From Marinobacter sp. (GTDB lineage Bacteria > Pseudomonadota > Gammaproteobacteria > Pseudomonadales > Oleiphilaceae), in NCBI GenBank assembly GCA_014359475.1, contig JACIZI010000011.1, positions 27,808 through 91,807 on the forward strand: DNA of 64,000 bases, given 5' to 3'. Shown one piece after another: positions 40,417 to 51,510 of the stretch (position 1 is its first letter; every line of letters begins with the position of its first letter). Made by a program: the position numbers and the translations under genes. The notes under the pieces were generated by a model. It was not told the DNA's origin. It saw nothing but the letters and a program-made list of their open reading frames with translations, and made no database searches.

Positions 40417-43400
40417 CTAACTATAAACCAGTTCCACCGACTGATCCCCCACCAGATACTTCAGTTCCAGCAGCAGATCGTCGCTGGGCTGTACCCGCCA
40501 GTTCTGCCCCAGCTCGATGCGAGTAGTTGCCTGCTCACCCCGGTAGTCGATCCATACGGGGCTGCCCTCGCCCCGGAACGGCCGCAACGTGGAATCCAGC
40601 TTGTCCAGCAGCCCGTTCTGCAACTGCGCGGCCCCCAATTCAAGGCGCAGCCCCTGACTGAACTGGCTGCGGGCAGTGGCCACATCCATCACCGAATTAA
40701 CCCGCATTTTGAGCTGGCCGGAATAATCATCGTGGCTGACCTGGCCCTCTGCAATGATCACCTGATCCGACTGCAATAACTCCCGGTTCTCGAAAAACGC
40801 CTCGGAAAACAGTGTGGCCTCGATACGGGCGCTGCGGTCGTCCAGGGTGATAAAGCACATGGTGGAGCCGGTACGGGTTTTCATGGTGCGCTGGGCCACC
40901 ACGAGGCCTGCGACACGCTGGGGCGATTTCGACGGCTTGAGATCGGCAATGGGGGAGCGCACAAAACGACGCACTTCCTGCTCGTATTCGTCGAACGGAT
41001 GGCCGGTGAGATACAGCCCCAGGGTGTCTTTCTCCCCCTTGAGCTGTTCTTTCTTGGGCCATTCCCGCAGCCCGGCCACATCACTGAAGGGGTCACCGTG
41101 TTCACCACCTTCCAGCATCTCTCCGAACATGTCCACCATGCCGGCGGCATCGTTACGGGACTGTTGGGTCGCCTGCTGTATAGCCTTGTCGATGCTGGCC
41201 ATCAGCCGGGCACGGCCAGGCCCCAGCTTATCCATGGCCCCGGCGCGGATCAGCGCTTCCAGGGCCCGCTTGTTGACCTTTTTGAGATCCACCCGGCGGC
41301 AGAAATCAAACAGATCCTCGTACGGACCACCTTGCTGGCGGGCTTCCACGATGCTGTGAATGGGGCCCTCCCCGAGCCCTTTGATAGCCCCGAGACCGTA
41401 AACCACCTGCCCCTCATCATTCACCGTGAAGGTGTACTCCGAGGTGCTGACATCCGGAAGCACCAGCTCGAGGCTCATGTTCCGACACTCCTCCACCAGC
41501 GTCACCACCTTGTCGGTGTTCTGCATATCCGCTGTGAGTACCGCAGCCATGAATTCGGCCGGGTAATGGGCCTTCAGCCAGAGGGTCTGGTAGGACACCA
41601 GTGCATAGGCGGCGGAATGGGACTTGTTGAAGCCGTAGCCCGCAAACTTTTCCACCAGATCGAAGATATTCTCCGCCAGCGCCTTGTTGATGCCATTCTT
41701 TTCGCAGCCATCCAGAAAAATGGCCTTCTGTTTCTCCATTTCCTCCGGCTTTTTCTTGCCCATGGCGCGGCGCAGCATGTCCGCACCACCCAGGGTATAG
41801 CCCGCCATCACCTGGGCAATCTGCATGACCTGTTCCTGATACAGGATGACCCCGTAGGTAGGCTCCAGAACCGGTTTCAGCCCTTCGTACTGGTAATCAG
41901 GGTGCGGGTAGGAAATCGGCTGGCGGCCGTGCTTCCGGTCAATAAAATCATCCACCATGCCCGACTGCAGGGGGCCGGGGCGGAACAGGGCCACCAGGGC
42001 AATCATGTCTTCCAGCGAATCCGGCTGCAGGCGGCGGATCAGGTCCTTCATGCCCCGGGATTCCAGCTGGAACACGGCGGTGGTTTCCGCTTTCTTCAGC
42101 ATGCTGAAGGAAGGCTTGTCGTCCAGCGGGATGGTATTGATATCCAGGGCCTCCTCGCCGCGTTTTTCGCGGCGCGGATTGATCATGTTCAGGGCCCACT
42201 TGATGATGGTCAGGGTCCGCAGACCCAGGAAGTCGAACTTCACCAGCCCGGCTTCTTCCACATCCCCCTTGTCGAACTGGGTGACCGGGCTGCCGCCCTC
42301 GTCATCGCAGTAAAGCGCGGAAAAATCGGTGATCTTGGTGGGGGCAATTACCACGCCACCGGCGTGCTTGCCCGCGTTACGGCAGACACCTTCAAGCTTG
42401 AGGGCCATTTCCCAGATTTCCTGGGCTTCCTCATCCTGATCAAGAAATTCCCGCAGCGGCTCTTCCAGTTCCAGCGCCTTTTTCAGGGTCATGCCCGGCT
42501 CAAAGGGAATCATCTTGGACAGCTTGTCCGCCAGCCCGTAGGATTTACCCTGCACCCGGGCCACGTCCCGCACCACCGCCTTGGCCGCCATGGTGCCGAA
42601 GGTAATGATCTGGGACACCGCATCCCGACCGTACTTCTCGGCGGTGTAGTCGATCACCCGGTCGCGGCCTTCCATGCAGAAATCCACATCAAAATCAGGC
42701 ATGGACACCCGTTCCGGGTTCAGGAACCGCTCGAACAGCAAGTCGTATGCCAGCGGGTCCAGATCCGTGATCAGCAGTGCATAGGCCACCAGCGAGCCGG
42801 CACCGGACCCCCGGCCCGGGCCAACCGGTACGCCGTTGTTCTTGGCCCACTTGATGAAGTCCATCACGATCAGGAAGTAGCCGGGGAAGCCCATCTGGAT
42901 GATAATATCCAGCTCAAAATTCAGGCGTTTATAGTAGGCTTCCCGCTTCTGGTCATACTCCGGGTCATGCCGGTCCAGAATGCCCTTGAGGCGCTCTTCC
43001 AGGCCTTCTTCGGACACCTTCCGGAAATACTCATCCCTGGTCAGGCCATCCGGAATCGGATAGTTGGGCAGGAAGTACTCACCCATGCGCACCGGCACCG
43101 AACAACGACGGGCGATTTCCAGAGTATTCTCCACCGCCTCCGGAATATCCGAGAACAGCTCGATCATCTCATCGGCGCTGCGCAGGTACTGCTGATCACT
43201 GAACCGTCTCTCCCGGCGGGGGTCGTCCAGGGTGCGGCTTTCGCCGATACAGACCCGGGCCTCGTGGGCCTCGAAGTCTTCCGCTTCCAGAAAGTGCACG
43301 TCATTGGTGGCCACCACCGGCACACCCAGTTGCTCCGCCAGCCATACCGACTCGTGCACACAGTCCTCATCGCCGGGCCGGCCGGTGCGCTGCAGCTCCA

Positions 43401-43899
43401 GGTAGTAACTGCCCGGGTAAAGAGACTGCCAGTAACGGGCCCGCTCCAGCGCCAGCTCCCGCTTGCCGGCCAGCAGGGCCTTGCCCACATCCCCCATCTT
43501 CGCACCGGACAGGGCAATCAGGCCCCTGGCATGCTCTTCCAGCCAGGTGCGACGGATGATGGGCTTGCCCAGCAACTGGCCATCGGTATAACCGAGAGAC
43601 ACGATTTCTGTCAGGTTCCGGTAACCGTCACTATCTTTGGCGAACAGGGTCAGGCGGAAAGGATTCTCCGCTTCCTCCGGGTTTTCCAGCCACAGGTCCG
43701 CACCGATGACCGGCTTGATGCCGGCCGCCATGGCCCCCTTGTAGAAACGCACCAGAGAACACATGTTGGATTGCTCGGTCAGTCCCACGGCGGGCATGCC
43801 CAGCTCCGCCACCCGCTTGATCAGTGGCTTGACCCGGACCAGACCGTCCACCATGGAATATTCGGAATGCACCCGCAGGTGTACAAAAGTGTTTGCCAT
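40417..43899 (-). CDS. dnaE: DNA polymerase III subunit alpha
   Basis: A 1160-residue replicative polymerase. The PHP domain starts [20 protein letters not shown]. The catalytic core shows [16 protein letters not shown], the metal-binding [18 protein letters not shown] (near 398-415) and [27 protein letters not shown]. An OB-fold region near residue 990 ([19 protein letters not shown]) precedes the C-terminal domain. The length equals that of E. coli DnaE. Confidence 0.98.
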   Translation of the reverse strand: MANTFVHLRVHSEYSMVDGLVRVKPLIKRVAELGMPAVGLTEQSNMCSLVRFYKGAMAAGIKPVIGADLWLENPEEAENPFRLTLFAKDSDGYRNLTEIVSLGYTDGQLLGKPIIRRTWLEEHARGLIALSGAKMGDVGKALLAGKRELALERARYWQSLYPGSYYLELQRTGRPGDEDCVHESVWLAEQLGVPVVATNDVHFLEAEDFEAHEARVCIGESRTLDDPRRERRFSDQQYLRSADEMIELFSDIPEAVENTLEIARRCSVPVRMGEYFLPNYPIPDGLTRDEYFRKVSEEGLEERLKGILDRHDPEYDQKREAYYKRLNFELDIIIQMGFPGYFLIVMDFIKWAKNNGVPVGPGRGSGAGSLVAYALLITDLDPLAYDLLFERFLNPERVSMPDFDVDFCMEGRDRVIDYTAEKYGRDAVSQIITFGTMAAKAVVRDVARVQGKSYGLADKLSKMIPFEPGMTLKKALELEEPLREFLDQDEEAQEIWEMALKLEGVCRNAGKHAGGVVIAPTKITDFSALYCDDEGGSPVTQFDKGDVEEAGLVKFDFLGLRTLTIIKWALNMINPRREKRGEEALDINTIPLDDKPSFSMLKKAETTAVFQLESRGMKDLIRRLQPDSLEDMIALVALFRPGPLQSGMVDDFIDRKHGRQPISYPHPDYQYEGLKPVLEPTYGVILYQEQVMQIAQVMAGYTLGGADMLRRAMGKKKPEEMEKQKAIFLDGCEKNGINKALAENIFDLVEKFAGYGFNKSHSAAYALVSYQTLWLKAHYPAEFMAAVLTADMQNTDKVVTLVEECRNMSLELVLPDVSTSEYTFTVNDEGQVVYGLGAIKGLGEGPIHSIVEARQQGGPYEDLFDFCRRVDLKKVNKRALEALIRAGAMDKLGPGRARLMASIDKAIQQATQQSRNDAAGMVDMFGEMLEGGEHGDPFSDVAGLREWPKKEQLKGEKDTLGLYLTGHPFDEYEQEVRRFVRSPIADLKPSKSPQRVAGLVVAQRTMKTRTGSTMCFITLDDRSARIEATLFSEAFFENRELLQSDQVIIAEGQVSHDDYSGQLKMRVNSVMDVATARSQFSQGLRLELGAAQLQNGLLDKLDSTLRPFRGEGSPVWIDYRGEQATTRIELGQNWRVQPSDDLLLELKYLVGDQSVELVYS

Positions 43900-43943
43900 A
43901 ACGTCAGGGGTTTCCTGCCAGTAAAACCGGTTACCGGAAAAGA

Positions 43944-44402
43944 TCAGCGATCAGTGAGCTCTCGAATCTGTTGCTCTGTCTGGGGGCCGAAACGGGCTTC
44001 CACCAGATCCCCAGCGGGATTCAGCACCATGGTGGCAGGCAGGGCGACCGGGGTATCCCAGCCAATCAGCGGCCCGGGATCCTCCGCCAGCATGGTGTAA
44101 CGGATACCCATTCGACGACCAAGATCCTGCAGTGCCGGGCCCTGCACCTCGTCGTAATTGACACCGATGACGGTGATGTACGGGTCCTGGTCCAGAGCAT
44201 TCAGCTCCGGAATCTCCTCCAGGCAGGGTTTGCACCATTCCGCCCAGTAATTGACCAGCACCCACTGCCCCTCAAGCTCTCCCCATTCGAGGGTTTGTCC
44301 GGAGGCCGTCTGCAAGGCGCGCTTCTCGCATCCCGCCAGCAGGATCCCGGCGAGCAAAATCATACCGGTACCGACAACGCCCCTGTTAACATGGTGAATC
44401 AA
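43944..44402 (-). CDS. TlpA-like thioredoxin-fold lipoprotein
   Basis: A 152-residue lipoprotein. The TTG at 44402 is chosen because AGGAGG lies seven bases upstream and it places the lipobox LLAGC correctly; the frame opens further upstream without better support. The thioredoxin-type active site is [16 protein letters not shown], with the cis-Pro in [10 protein letters not shown]. It is expected to reduce or exchange disulfides in the periplasm. It diverges from the arsC-like gene. Confidence 0.88.
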   Translation of the reverse strand: MIHHVNRGVVGTGMILLAGILLAGCEKRALQTASGQTLEWGELEGQWVLVNYWAEWCKPCLEEIPELNALDQDPYITVIGVNYDEVQGPALQDLGRRMGIRYTMLAEDPGPLIGWDTPVALPATMVLNPAGDLVEARFGPQTEQQIRELTDR

Positions 44403-44469
44403 GGCCAGTCCTCCTGTTAGACTACGGGCTCTCCAACATCGGCCCCAGTTGACCGGAAGAGCCAGAACC

Positions 44470-45436
<967 letters not shown>

Positions 45437-45463
45437 GTCAATCGGACCCCACAGGAATTACTG

Positions 45464-45838
45464 ATGCTGCACACCCCCAATGCAAGAATGACCAACCGAC
45501 TGACCATTGCACTCTATCTGGCAACCCTGGTCACCCTGACAGTTACCACTTTCTGGCCCGCACAGGTGGAAGGTGTTTCTGTGCTTCTGATGCTCAGCGT
45601 GAAGCTGCTGCCCCTGCTGGCGTTTATCATCCCGGTGTTCCGGGGCCATAACCGGGGCTATATCTGGCTGAGCTTCGTGGTCATTTTCTACTTCACCCAG
45701 TACACCGTCTCCGCCTGGCTGAGCGAAGGTGCTGCTGCTCCGCTGATCCTGGCGATTCTGACTTTCCTGCTGTTCACCGTGGCCATGATCCATCTCAAGG
45801 TCAACCGCCCGGACCCGGCAGCGGCTGCCGGAGAATAA
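45464..45838 (+). CDS. DUF2069 membrane protein
   Basis: A 124-residue protein with four hydrophobic segments (LTIALYLATLVTLTVTTFW, LLMLSVKLLPLLAFIIPVF, YIWLSFVVIFYFTQYTVSAWL, PLILAILTFLLFTVAMIHL). The pattern matches DUF2069, found next to wrbA in many gammaproteobacteria. The function is unknown. Confidence 0.8.
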   Translation: MLHTPNARMTNRLTIALYLATLVTLTVTTFWPAQVEGVSVLLMLSVKLLPLLAFIIPVFRGHNRGYIWLSFVVIFYFTQYTVSAWLSEGAAAPLILAILTFLLFTVAMIHLKVNRPDPAAAAGE

Positions 45839-45841
45839 CCC

Positions 45842-47617
45842 ATGCCTATGCCCCCCGCCCCGCACGAAAGCCGGCTCAGCCTCAGCGACGTCTGCCGCGC
45901 GCTGGTGCAGAGCGGTGAAATCGACCAGGCCGAAGCAGAAAAAGTGCTTTCTGCCAATCTCGGAGCAGAATCCAGGGAACGTCACCCGCTGGAAGTGGTG
46001 GCCCTCGCGGAGCTGACCAGTCAGCAGAGCGGCCAGGTGTTGGATACCGAACGTCTGACCCGCTGGCTGGCAGAGTGGGCGGGGCAGCCCTATTACCACA
46101 TCGACCCCCTGAAGATTGATACGCCGGCCATCGCCCGGGTCATGTCCTATGCCTTCGCCCAGCGCCACCACATTCTCGCGGTAGAGATCGGACAACAGGA
46201 GGTGGTGATTGCCAGCGCGGAGCCTTTCAGGCATGACTGGATGGCCAACCTCCGGCAGGTACTGCGCAAAGACATCCGCCGGGTGGTGGCCAACCCCGAG
46301 GACATCCGCCGTTTCACCGTGGAGTTCTACCAGCTGGCCAGCTCGGTTCACAAAGCCGGCGGCAACCAGGGCAGCGGCCCCGGTCATACGCAGAATTTCG
46401 AGCAGCTGCTGGATCTGGGTACCGGAGAAAACCCGGATGCCAACGATCAGCACGTGGTCCGCATCGTTGACTGGCTGCTGCAGTATGCCTTTGAGCAACG
46501 AGCCTCGGATATTCACATAGAGCCGCGTCGGGGTGTCACCCAGGTACGCTTCCGGATCGACGGCGTCTTGCACCCGGTCTATGAGTTCCCGGAGCAGGTG
46601 GGCGTGGCGGTCACCAGTCGCCTCAAAATCCTCGGCCGGCTCAATGTGGCCGAAAAGCGCCGCCCCCAGGATGGCCGGATCAAGACCCGCAAGCCGGATG
46701 GCCGGGAGGTGGAGCTGCGGCTGGCCACCATGCCCACGGCCTTCGGTGAAAAGATGGTGCTGCGGATCTTCGATCCCGAAGTGCTGCTCAAGTCTTTCAC
46801 CCAGTTGGGTTTCTCCAAAGAGGATCAGGCTGTCTGGACGGACATCACCGGGCGGCCCCATGGCATTGTGCTGGTTACCGGCCCGACCGGGTCCGGCAAA
46901 ACCACCACCCTCTACTCCACCCTCAAACAGCTGGCGTCCAGCGAGAACAACATCTGCACCATTGAAGACCCCATCGAGATGGTGGAACCGGCCTTCAACC
47001 AGATGCAGGTGCAGACCAGTATTGATCTGACCTTTGCCTCCGGGGTACGGGCACTGATGCGCCAGGATCCGGACATCATCATGATTGGCGAGATCCGCGA
47101 CCTGGAAACCGCGGAAATGGCGGTGCAGGCCGCGCTGACCGGCCACCTGGTGCTGTCCACCCTGCATACCAATGATGCGCCGTCCGCCATCACCCGCCTG
47201 ATGGAGCTGGGCATTCCGCCCTACCTGATCCGCGCCACCGTTCTCGGCATCATGGCCCAGCGGCTGGCCCGTACCCTGTGCCCCGGATGCAAGGAACCCG
47301 CCGAGGTGGACGAGCAGGCCTGGCACAGTCTGGTACGGCCCTGGAAGGCACCGCCACCCAAACAGATTTTCCAGCCCGTGGGCTGCCTGGACTGTCGCAA
47401 CACCGGTTATCTGGGCCGGGCCGGCGTGTACGAAATCCTCAAACTCTCAGACAACCTGACGCGCCGTATCACCGAGAAATGCGAACTGGAGGAGTTGCGG
47501 GTGCAGGCCTACAAGGAGGGCATGAAATCCCTGCGCCTGAGCGGAGCCCAGAAGGTGGCTGTGGGCGACACTACCATCGAGGAAATCCTGCGGGTGACGC
47601 CGGAAAGCCAGCGCTGA
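45842..47617 (+). CDS. GspE/PilB-family secretion ATPase, orphan
   Basis: A 591-residue hexameric ATPase of the type II secretion/type IV pilus family. An N-terminal MshEN-like domain (residues 1-170) precedes the catalytic core: Walker A GPTGSGKTTTLYSTL near 350, the Asp box IEDPIEMVEPAFNQMQV, Walker B MIGEIRDLETAEMAV, the His box HTNDAPSAITRL, and a CxxC zinc motif (CPGCKEP, CLDCRNTGYLGRAGVYE). No pilin, inner-membrane or secretin genes are adjacent. It lies three bases after the DUF2069 gene and converges on the DUF3080 gene. Confidence 0.92.
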   Translation: MPMPPAPHESRLSLSDVCRALVQSGEIDQAEAEKVLSANLGAESRERHPLEVVALAELTSQQSGQVLDTERLTRWLAEWAGQPYYHIDPLKIDTPAIARVMSYAFAQRHHILAVEIGQQEVVIASAEPFRHDWMANLRQVLRKDIRRVVANPEDIRRFTVEFYQLASSVHKAGGNQGSGPGHTQNFEQLLDLGTGENPDANDQHVVRIVDWLLQYAFEQRASDIHIEPRRGVTQVRFRIDGVLHPVYEFPEQVGVAVTSRLKILGRLNVAEKRRPQDGRIKTRKPDGREVELRLATMPTAFGEKMVLRIFDPEVLLKSFTQLGFSKEDQAVWTDITGRPHGIVLVTGPTGSGKTTTLYSTLKQLASSENNICTIEDPIEMVEPAFNQMQVQTSIDLTFASGVRALMRQDPDIIMIGEIRDLETAEMAVQAALTGHLVLSTLHTNDAPSAITRLMELGIPPYLIRATVLGIMAQRLARTLCPGCKEPAEVDEQAWHSLVRPWKAPPPKQIFQPVGCLDCRNTGYLGRAGVYEILKLSDNLTRRITEKCELEELRVQAYKEGMKSLRLSGAQKVAVGDTTIEEILRVTPESQR

Positions 47618-47623
47618 CCCCGG

Positions 47624-48685
47624 TCAGACTCCGGGCCGCAACCCGCACTGACCGAGCAGCTCCTGCCAGTGTTCAGTGTGACGCTGAATGGCTTCGTCCA
47701 GTTGTCGCCAGAGGCTGCCCGGGGCATCCGCCGACAGATGCCGCTGGTACCAGCCCCGAAACCCATTATCCATGACATCTTCCTGCAGCTCCCCCAGTCG
47801 GGCAAAGCCCGCAATCAGGCTGTCCCTGGCCCGGCTCACGTCGCTCATCCAGGGCTGAACCCTGCCAATATAGATATTGAAGAAGAAGTTCCGGACAATG
47901 GACGACTGGTTGTTGGGCTTGCCGTTCAGGCACAAAGGCCGGTCAGACAGGCGACCGGCAATGATCTCTGTGCCAGCATCCAGCGCAGCAATCAGCAGCC
48001 TTGCACTGTTGATAATCTGGCCGGCGCGGTATTCCGCCTGCCAGCGCTGGTGGATAGCGCCAAGCCCCTGCAGATCGGCGCTTAAATCACCCCGCAACAG
48101 CTTTTCCACAACGACGTTAAGGTGCTCAAGATCCAGCACCAGATCCGATACCGGGTTCCCTTCCGCGGCGACCGGGTAATAGCCTTTGGTCAGGGTGAAG
48201 AGCTGTTCGATTTCCCGGGTACCCCAAGTGGCGTTCCACACCGCAAGGGGCAAGGAGTCCCGTTTACTGGCTATGGCGGCCTCCAGCACATCTTGCACGG
48301 ATGCCTCTTCCACCTCCGGCAGACAATCCTCCCCGGTCTTTATAAAGCGGATTTCATAACGAAGCCGGTTAATGGGCTGCATCACCCGGCCCATCACGGA
48401 ATTCTTCTCCCCCACAACGAACTGGAGCTCGCACCCGTACAGGGACAGGAAGTCCAGCACACCCATGTCGAGTTCAGGCAACTCACGGATACGATCCCGA
48501 CGTCGGGGTAATGGAGAGGCGGCAGGCAGGGGCGCAGCCAGTGAAACGGCGGGGGTATCGAGCACCCGGCCCAGCCGTTCCAGGTACTCATCCATCATGG
48601 GTCTGGCTTCGGTGAAGGGGTCACAGGCTGCCAGTAGTACACACAGGCCCGGAACCAGCCATGGCAGCAGTCGGGCTCCGTTCAT
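47624..48685 (-). CDS. DUF3080 lipoprotein
   Basis: A 353-residue exported protein with a lipobox (LCVLLAACDPF, Cys near residue 20) and EARPMMDEYLERLGRVLDTPAV, typical of DUF3080. No catalytic motif is seen. It is three bases downstream of mtnC on the same strand and probably shares the transcript, though no link to methionine salvage is known. Confidence 0.8.
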   Translation of the reverse strand: MNGARLLPWLVPGLCVLLAACDPFTEARPMMDEYLERLGRVLDTPAVSLAAPLPAASPLPRRRDRIRELPELDMGVLDFLSLYGCELQFVVGEKNSVMGRVMQPINRLRYEIRFIKTGEDCLPEVEEASVQDVLEAAIASKRDSLPLAVWNATWGTREIEQLFTLTKGYYPVAAEGNPVSDLVLDLEHLNVVVEKLLRGDLSADLQGLGAIHQRWQAEYRAGQIINSARLLIAALDAGTEIIAGRLSDRPLCLNGKPNNQSSIVRNFFFNIYIGRVQPWMSDVSRARDSLIAGFARLGELQEDVMDNGFRGWYQRHLSADAPGSLWRQLDEAIQRHTEHWQELLGQCGLRPGV

Positions 48686-48688
48686 GGA

Positions 48689-49375
48689 TCAGCCTCCCAG
48701 GTATTCGTCCACCTCGGCAAAATTACGGGCCACAAACCGATCCGTATCAGGAAGATCGCCTTCTCTTACCAGCCAGGCGGTATGCAGACCGGACTGTTCT
48801 GCCGCTGCCAGCTCTGCCTCCACGTCTGACAGAAACAACACTTCAGCGGCGGCAACACCGACCTCGGCGACAATATTGCGGTACGATTGAGCTTCTTTTT
48901 TTCCACCGACACCGGTATCAAAGTAACCGGAAAACAAAGGTGTAAGGTCCCCCTCGCGGCTAAAACCAAAGATCAGTTTCTGGGCCTGCACCGAACCGGA
49001 GGAATAGACATACAGGTCCAGACCCTGGTCATGCCAGCGCTTCAGATATTCCGCAGCATCCGGGTAGATATCACCCTTCAGCTCGCCACTGCGATAACCC
49101 TGCGCCCAGACCATGCCCTGCAGGGATTTCAGGGACCCCTCCTTACGGTCCTCGGCAATCCACCCCTGCAGTACACTGATCAGCCCCTCCGTATCGGACA
49201 GGTCCACGCCACTTTTTCCGGCAACCACTGCCAGTTGTTCAGAGACCTCCGGAGCTTCCCGGTGTTCCCTTATAAAATCCGGCAAATGGTCTCTGGCAAA
49301 GGGAAACAGCACATCATGGACAAACGCAATGGAGCTGGTGGTGCCCTCGATATCCGTCAGGATCACACGGATCAT
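48689..49375 (-). CDS. mtnC: Acireductone synthase (enolase-phosphatase E1)
   Basis: A 228-residue HAD phosphatase of the methionine-salvage pathway. The nucleophile Asp is in VILTDIEGTTSSIAFVHDVLFPFA; later come LYVYSSGSVQAQKLIFG and FLSDVEAELAAAEQSGL. It turns diketo-methylthiopentyl-phosphate into acireductone, the substrate of MtnD. It overlaps mtnD by four bases. Confidence 0.95.
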   Translation of the reverse strand: MIRVILTDIEGTTSSIAFVHDVLFPFARDHLPDFIREHREAPEVSEQLAVVAGKSGVDLSDTEGLISVLQGWIAEDRKEGSLKSLQGMVWAQGYRSGELKGDIYPDAAEYLKRWHDQGLDLYVYSSGSVQAQKLIFGFSREGDLTPLFSGYFDTGVGGKKEAQSYRNIVAEVGVAAAEVLFLSDVEAELAAAEQSGLHTAWLVREGDLPDTDRFVARNFAEVDEYLGG

Positions 49376-49932
49376 GCCCCCGCTCCGACCAGGCCTTCGT
49401 AACGGGGCAAACGACTGGCGATGTCCTCACCGGTAAAGCTGGCCACCCAGCCCGCCGGGTTGGTAAACAGCCGGATGCAGGTAAACTCCGGCTCCGGCCC
49501 CATATCGAACCAGTGCCGGGTACCGGCCGGAACACTGATCAGGTCGTTCTTTTCACACATCAATGCATAGACCTGTTCGCCAAAATGCAGGTAAAACAGG
49601 CCCTCACCGCGCACAAAGAAGCGCACTTCATCTTCACTGTGGGTATGTTCGTCAAGAAATTTCTGGCGGAACGCCTCCTTCTGGGGATGATCCGGGGTCA
49701 GGCTCACGACATCGGCGGTCTGGAAACCACATGCCGCTTTCAAGCTCGCCACTTCGTCGGCGTAGGCCTGCAGAATCTCATCCTGGCTGGCCGCTGCCGG
49801 CAGCTCGCGGGTGGGCCATCGCTCAAAGCGAACCTGTTGGCCCGCCAGTGCCTCACCAATCATCCGGGGATCGGAAGTGACGGTATGGGGCGTTTGCGGC
49901 TGATTCTGGTTAAAAATACTCAGGGTGGTCAT
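49372..49932 (-). CDS. mtnD: Acireductone dioxygenase
   Basis: A 186-residue cupin metalloenzyme. The metal-binding His/Glu set is in HTHSEDEVRFFVRGEGLFYLHF and PAGTRHWFDMG. It cleaves acireductone to ketomethylthiobutyrate (Fe form) or other products (Ni form). It is coupled to mtnB upstream and mtnC downstream by 4-base overlaps. Confidence 0.95.
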   Translation of the reverse strand: MTTLSIFNQNQPQTPHTVTSDPRMIGEALAGQQVRFERWPTRELPAAASQDEILQAYADEVASLKAACGFQTADVVSLTPDHPQKEAFRQKFLDEHTHSEDEVRFFVRGEGLFYLHFGEQVYALMCEKNDLISVPAGTRHWFDMGPEPEFTCIRLFTNPAGWVASFTGEDIASRLPRYEGLVGAGA

Positions 49933-50567
49933 GACTGGACTCTCATTGTTTCAAGTTCACATGCAAACAGAAATTCAAAGGCTTCCACATGGCGCAGGCA
50001 ATCGGCCATGGTCTTGCCCCAGGTATACAGCCCATGCCCGCGAATCAGATATCCCGGCTGTTGTGGATTGTCGGTAAACCAGCGCTGGGTCTGCTCCGCC
50101 AGTGCCGGTATATCCTGGGTGTTGTCGAATACCGGGATACGCAGGGTGCCCTCATGGCTGTCGATGCCGGGAAATGCTTTCTGGATCTCGTACCCCTGAA
50201 CTTCATACACCTGCCCCGGCGGGGTCAGGCGGCTCAGTACCGTCGCCTTGACAGAATGAGTATGCAGCACCGCGCCGGCCTCCGGATACAGTTCGTACAG
50301 GACCGTGTGCAGCAGGGTCTCGGCGGAGGGTTTTGCGCGGCTCTGCACGGGCTTGCCTTGCAGGTCAACCACCATAACGTCGCTTTCCGTCAGCTGGCCC
50401 TTATGCCGGCCAGACACCGTAATGGCCACATGCCGGTCGCCGATACGCCGGGAATAATTACTGCTGGTCGCCGGCGACCAGCCCTGCTGATATAAAAAGC
50501 GACCCGCTTCAACAATAGAACGGGCCGCCTCGGCAACATCGGCAAAGTCATATGAAGGGGTGCTCAC
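49929..50567 (-). CDS. mtnB: Methylthioribulose-1-phosphate dehydratase
   Basis: A 212-residue class II aldolase-fold enzyme. GWSPATSSNYSRRIGDRHVAITVSGRHKG and AGAVLHTHSVKATVLS (metal-binding His) are characteristic, with IRGHGLYTWGKTMADCLRHVEAFEF. It dehydrates methylthioribulose-1-phosphate. mtnA and mtnP or mtnN/K are not in the window. Confidence 0.95.
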   Translation of the reverse strand: MSTPSYDFADVAEAARSIVEAGRFLYQQGWSPATSSNYSRRIGDRHVAITVSGRHKGQLTESDVMVVDLQGKPVQSRAKPSAETLLHTVLYELYPEAGAVLHTHSVKATVLSRLTPPGQVYEVQGYEIQKAFPGIDSHEGTLRIPVFDNTQDIPALAEQTQRWFTDNPQQPGYLIRGHGLYTWGKTMADCLRHVEAFEFLFACELETMRVQS

Positions 50568-50767
50568 TTCACCACATCCTCCCCTTCCTTGTTCTCCCAG
50601 ATCTCGCGGTCACCACCTTCCAGCTTGCCATTGCTGTCCCAGACTTCCCGGTCTTCAGTGGCGGACTCCAGCTTGCCATTATCGTCCCAGATGACCCGGT
50701 CCTTACAACCGGCCATGGCCAGAACCAGGGCCAGGCACATCAAACTGAAAAACAAAACATTCTTCAT
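50564..50767 (-). CDS. Small repeat-containing lipoprotein, 67 aa
   Basis: ATG 50767 has GAGGG eight bases upstream. A signal peptide with lipobox LAMAGC (Cys near residue 21) is followed by an acidic mature part built from three short repeats: RVIWDDNGKLE, REVWDSNGKLE and REIWENKEGE. I do not recognise the family. It sits between the Smr gene and mtnB on the same strand; its stop overlaps the mtnB start by four bases. Confidence 0.75.
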   Translation of the reverse strand: MKNVLFFSLMCLALVLAMAGCKDRVIWDDNGKLESATEDREVWDSNGKLEGGDREIWENKEGEDVVK

Positions 50768-50781
50768 TACGGATCCCTCTT

Positions 50782-51360
50782 TCAACCTCCGTGCATTTCG
50801 CGATTGCGTTGCTTGTCCCGATCGCCCTTACGGATCATGACGTAAACTGCGCCAGTGCCTCCATGATGCTTCTGGGCCGAATGGAACGCCAGCACATCCT
50901 CAAGCTCCGGCAGCCATTTGGCCAGATAACTTTTCAGCTGGGCTATCCCGTCCGGGTTACGCTCTCCCTTGCCGTGCAGAATGATCACCGAGCGCAGCCC
51001 ATAGCGGACGCAGTCCCGAACAAACCCGAATACCTCCCGGCGAGCCTCTTCGACCGTCATACGGTGCAGATCCAGTCGCGCCTCAATGGCATACTGGCCA
51101 AGCCGGAGCTTCCTGAAAACCCCATGTTGCACACCTGGGCGCATCCAGCTGAGCAGGTCCTGCGCGCCCAGGGGCTCGACCGCATCGGAGGTCAGCGGGT
51201 TGCTATCCCTGGCCGGCGTTGCCACCGCCGCCCGCTGGCGTTCCAGGTGTCCCGGTGTGAGATCACGGGGGGGCGCCACATCGGCTTTGTTGGGGCGTTT
51301 GATTCGCCTGACATCTTTCATTTCCTCCAGAAAGCTCAGGCGCTCTTCTTTGGTTGTCAT
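50782..51360 (-). CDS. Smr-domain protein
   Basis: A 192-residue protein with a C-terminal Smr domain: ARLDLHRMTVEEARREVFGFV and the nuclease-associated HGKGER, then YLAKWLPELEDVLAFHSAQKHHGGTGAVYV. The N-terminal 90 residues are charged and probably disordered. Stand-alone Smr proteins (as YdaL/SmrA/SmrB) have DNA-nicking or ribosome-rescue nuclease roles; which applies here is unclear. Confidence 0.9.
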   Translation of the reverse strand: MTTKEERLSFLEEMKDVRRIKRPNKADVAPPRDLTPGHLERQRAAVATPARDSNPLTSDAVEPLGAQDLLSWMRPGVQHGVFRKLRLGQYAIEARLDLHRMTVEEARREVFGFVRDCVRYGLRSVIILHGKGERNPDGIAQLKSYLAKWLPELEDVLAFHSAQKHHGGTGAVYVMIRKGDRDKQRNREMHGG

Positions 51361-51510
51361 GATCGCTTCTTTCCGGAACCAGCCTTTTGCAAAACTTTAC
51401 CATCCGCAGCCAACTCGATAAACAAAAGCCCCGACACGGATCCGTTCTTTACCCAGGCGGCATGGTCTACACTCCAGACACGGTTCATTCAAAAAAGCGA
51501 TGTCCCAGCC

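Noticed and set aside
40999-44100. Very long open frame (over 1000 codons) antisense to dnaE
   Set aside because: It mirrors the codon structure of dnaE in GC-rich DNA and has no protein-like features; dnaE is certain.
45458-47326. Long open frame antisense to the secretion ATPase
   Set aside because: The plus-strand gene has all Walker and zinc motifs; the antisense product resembles no protein.
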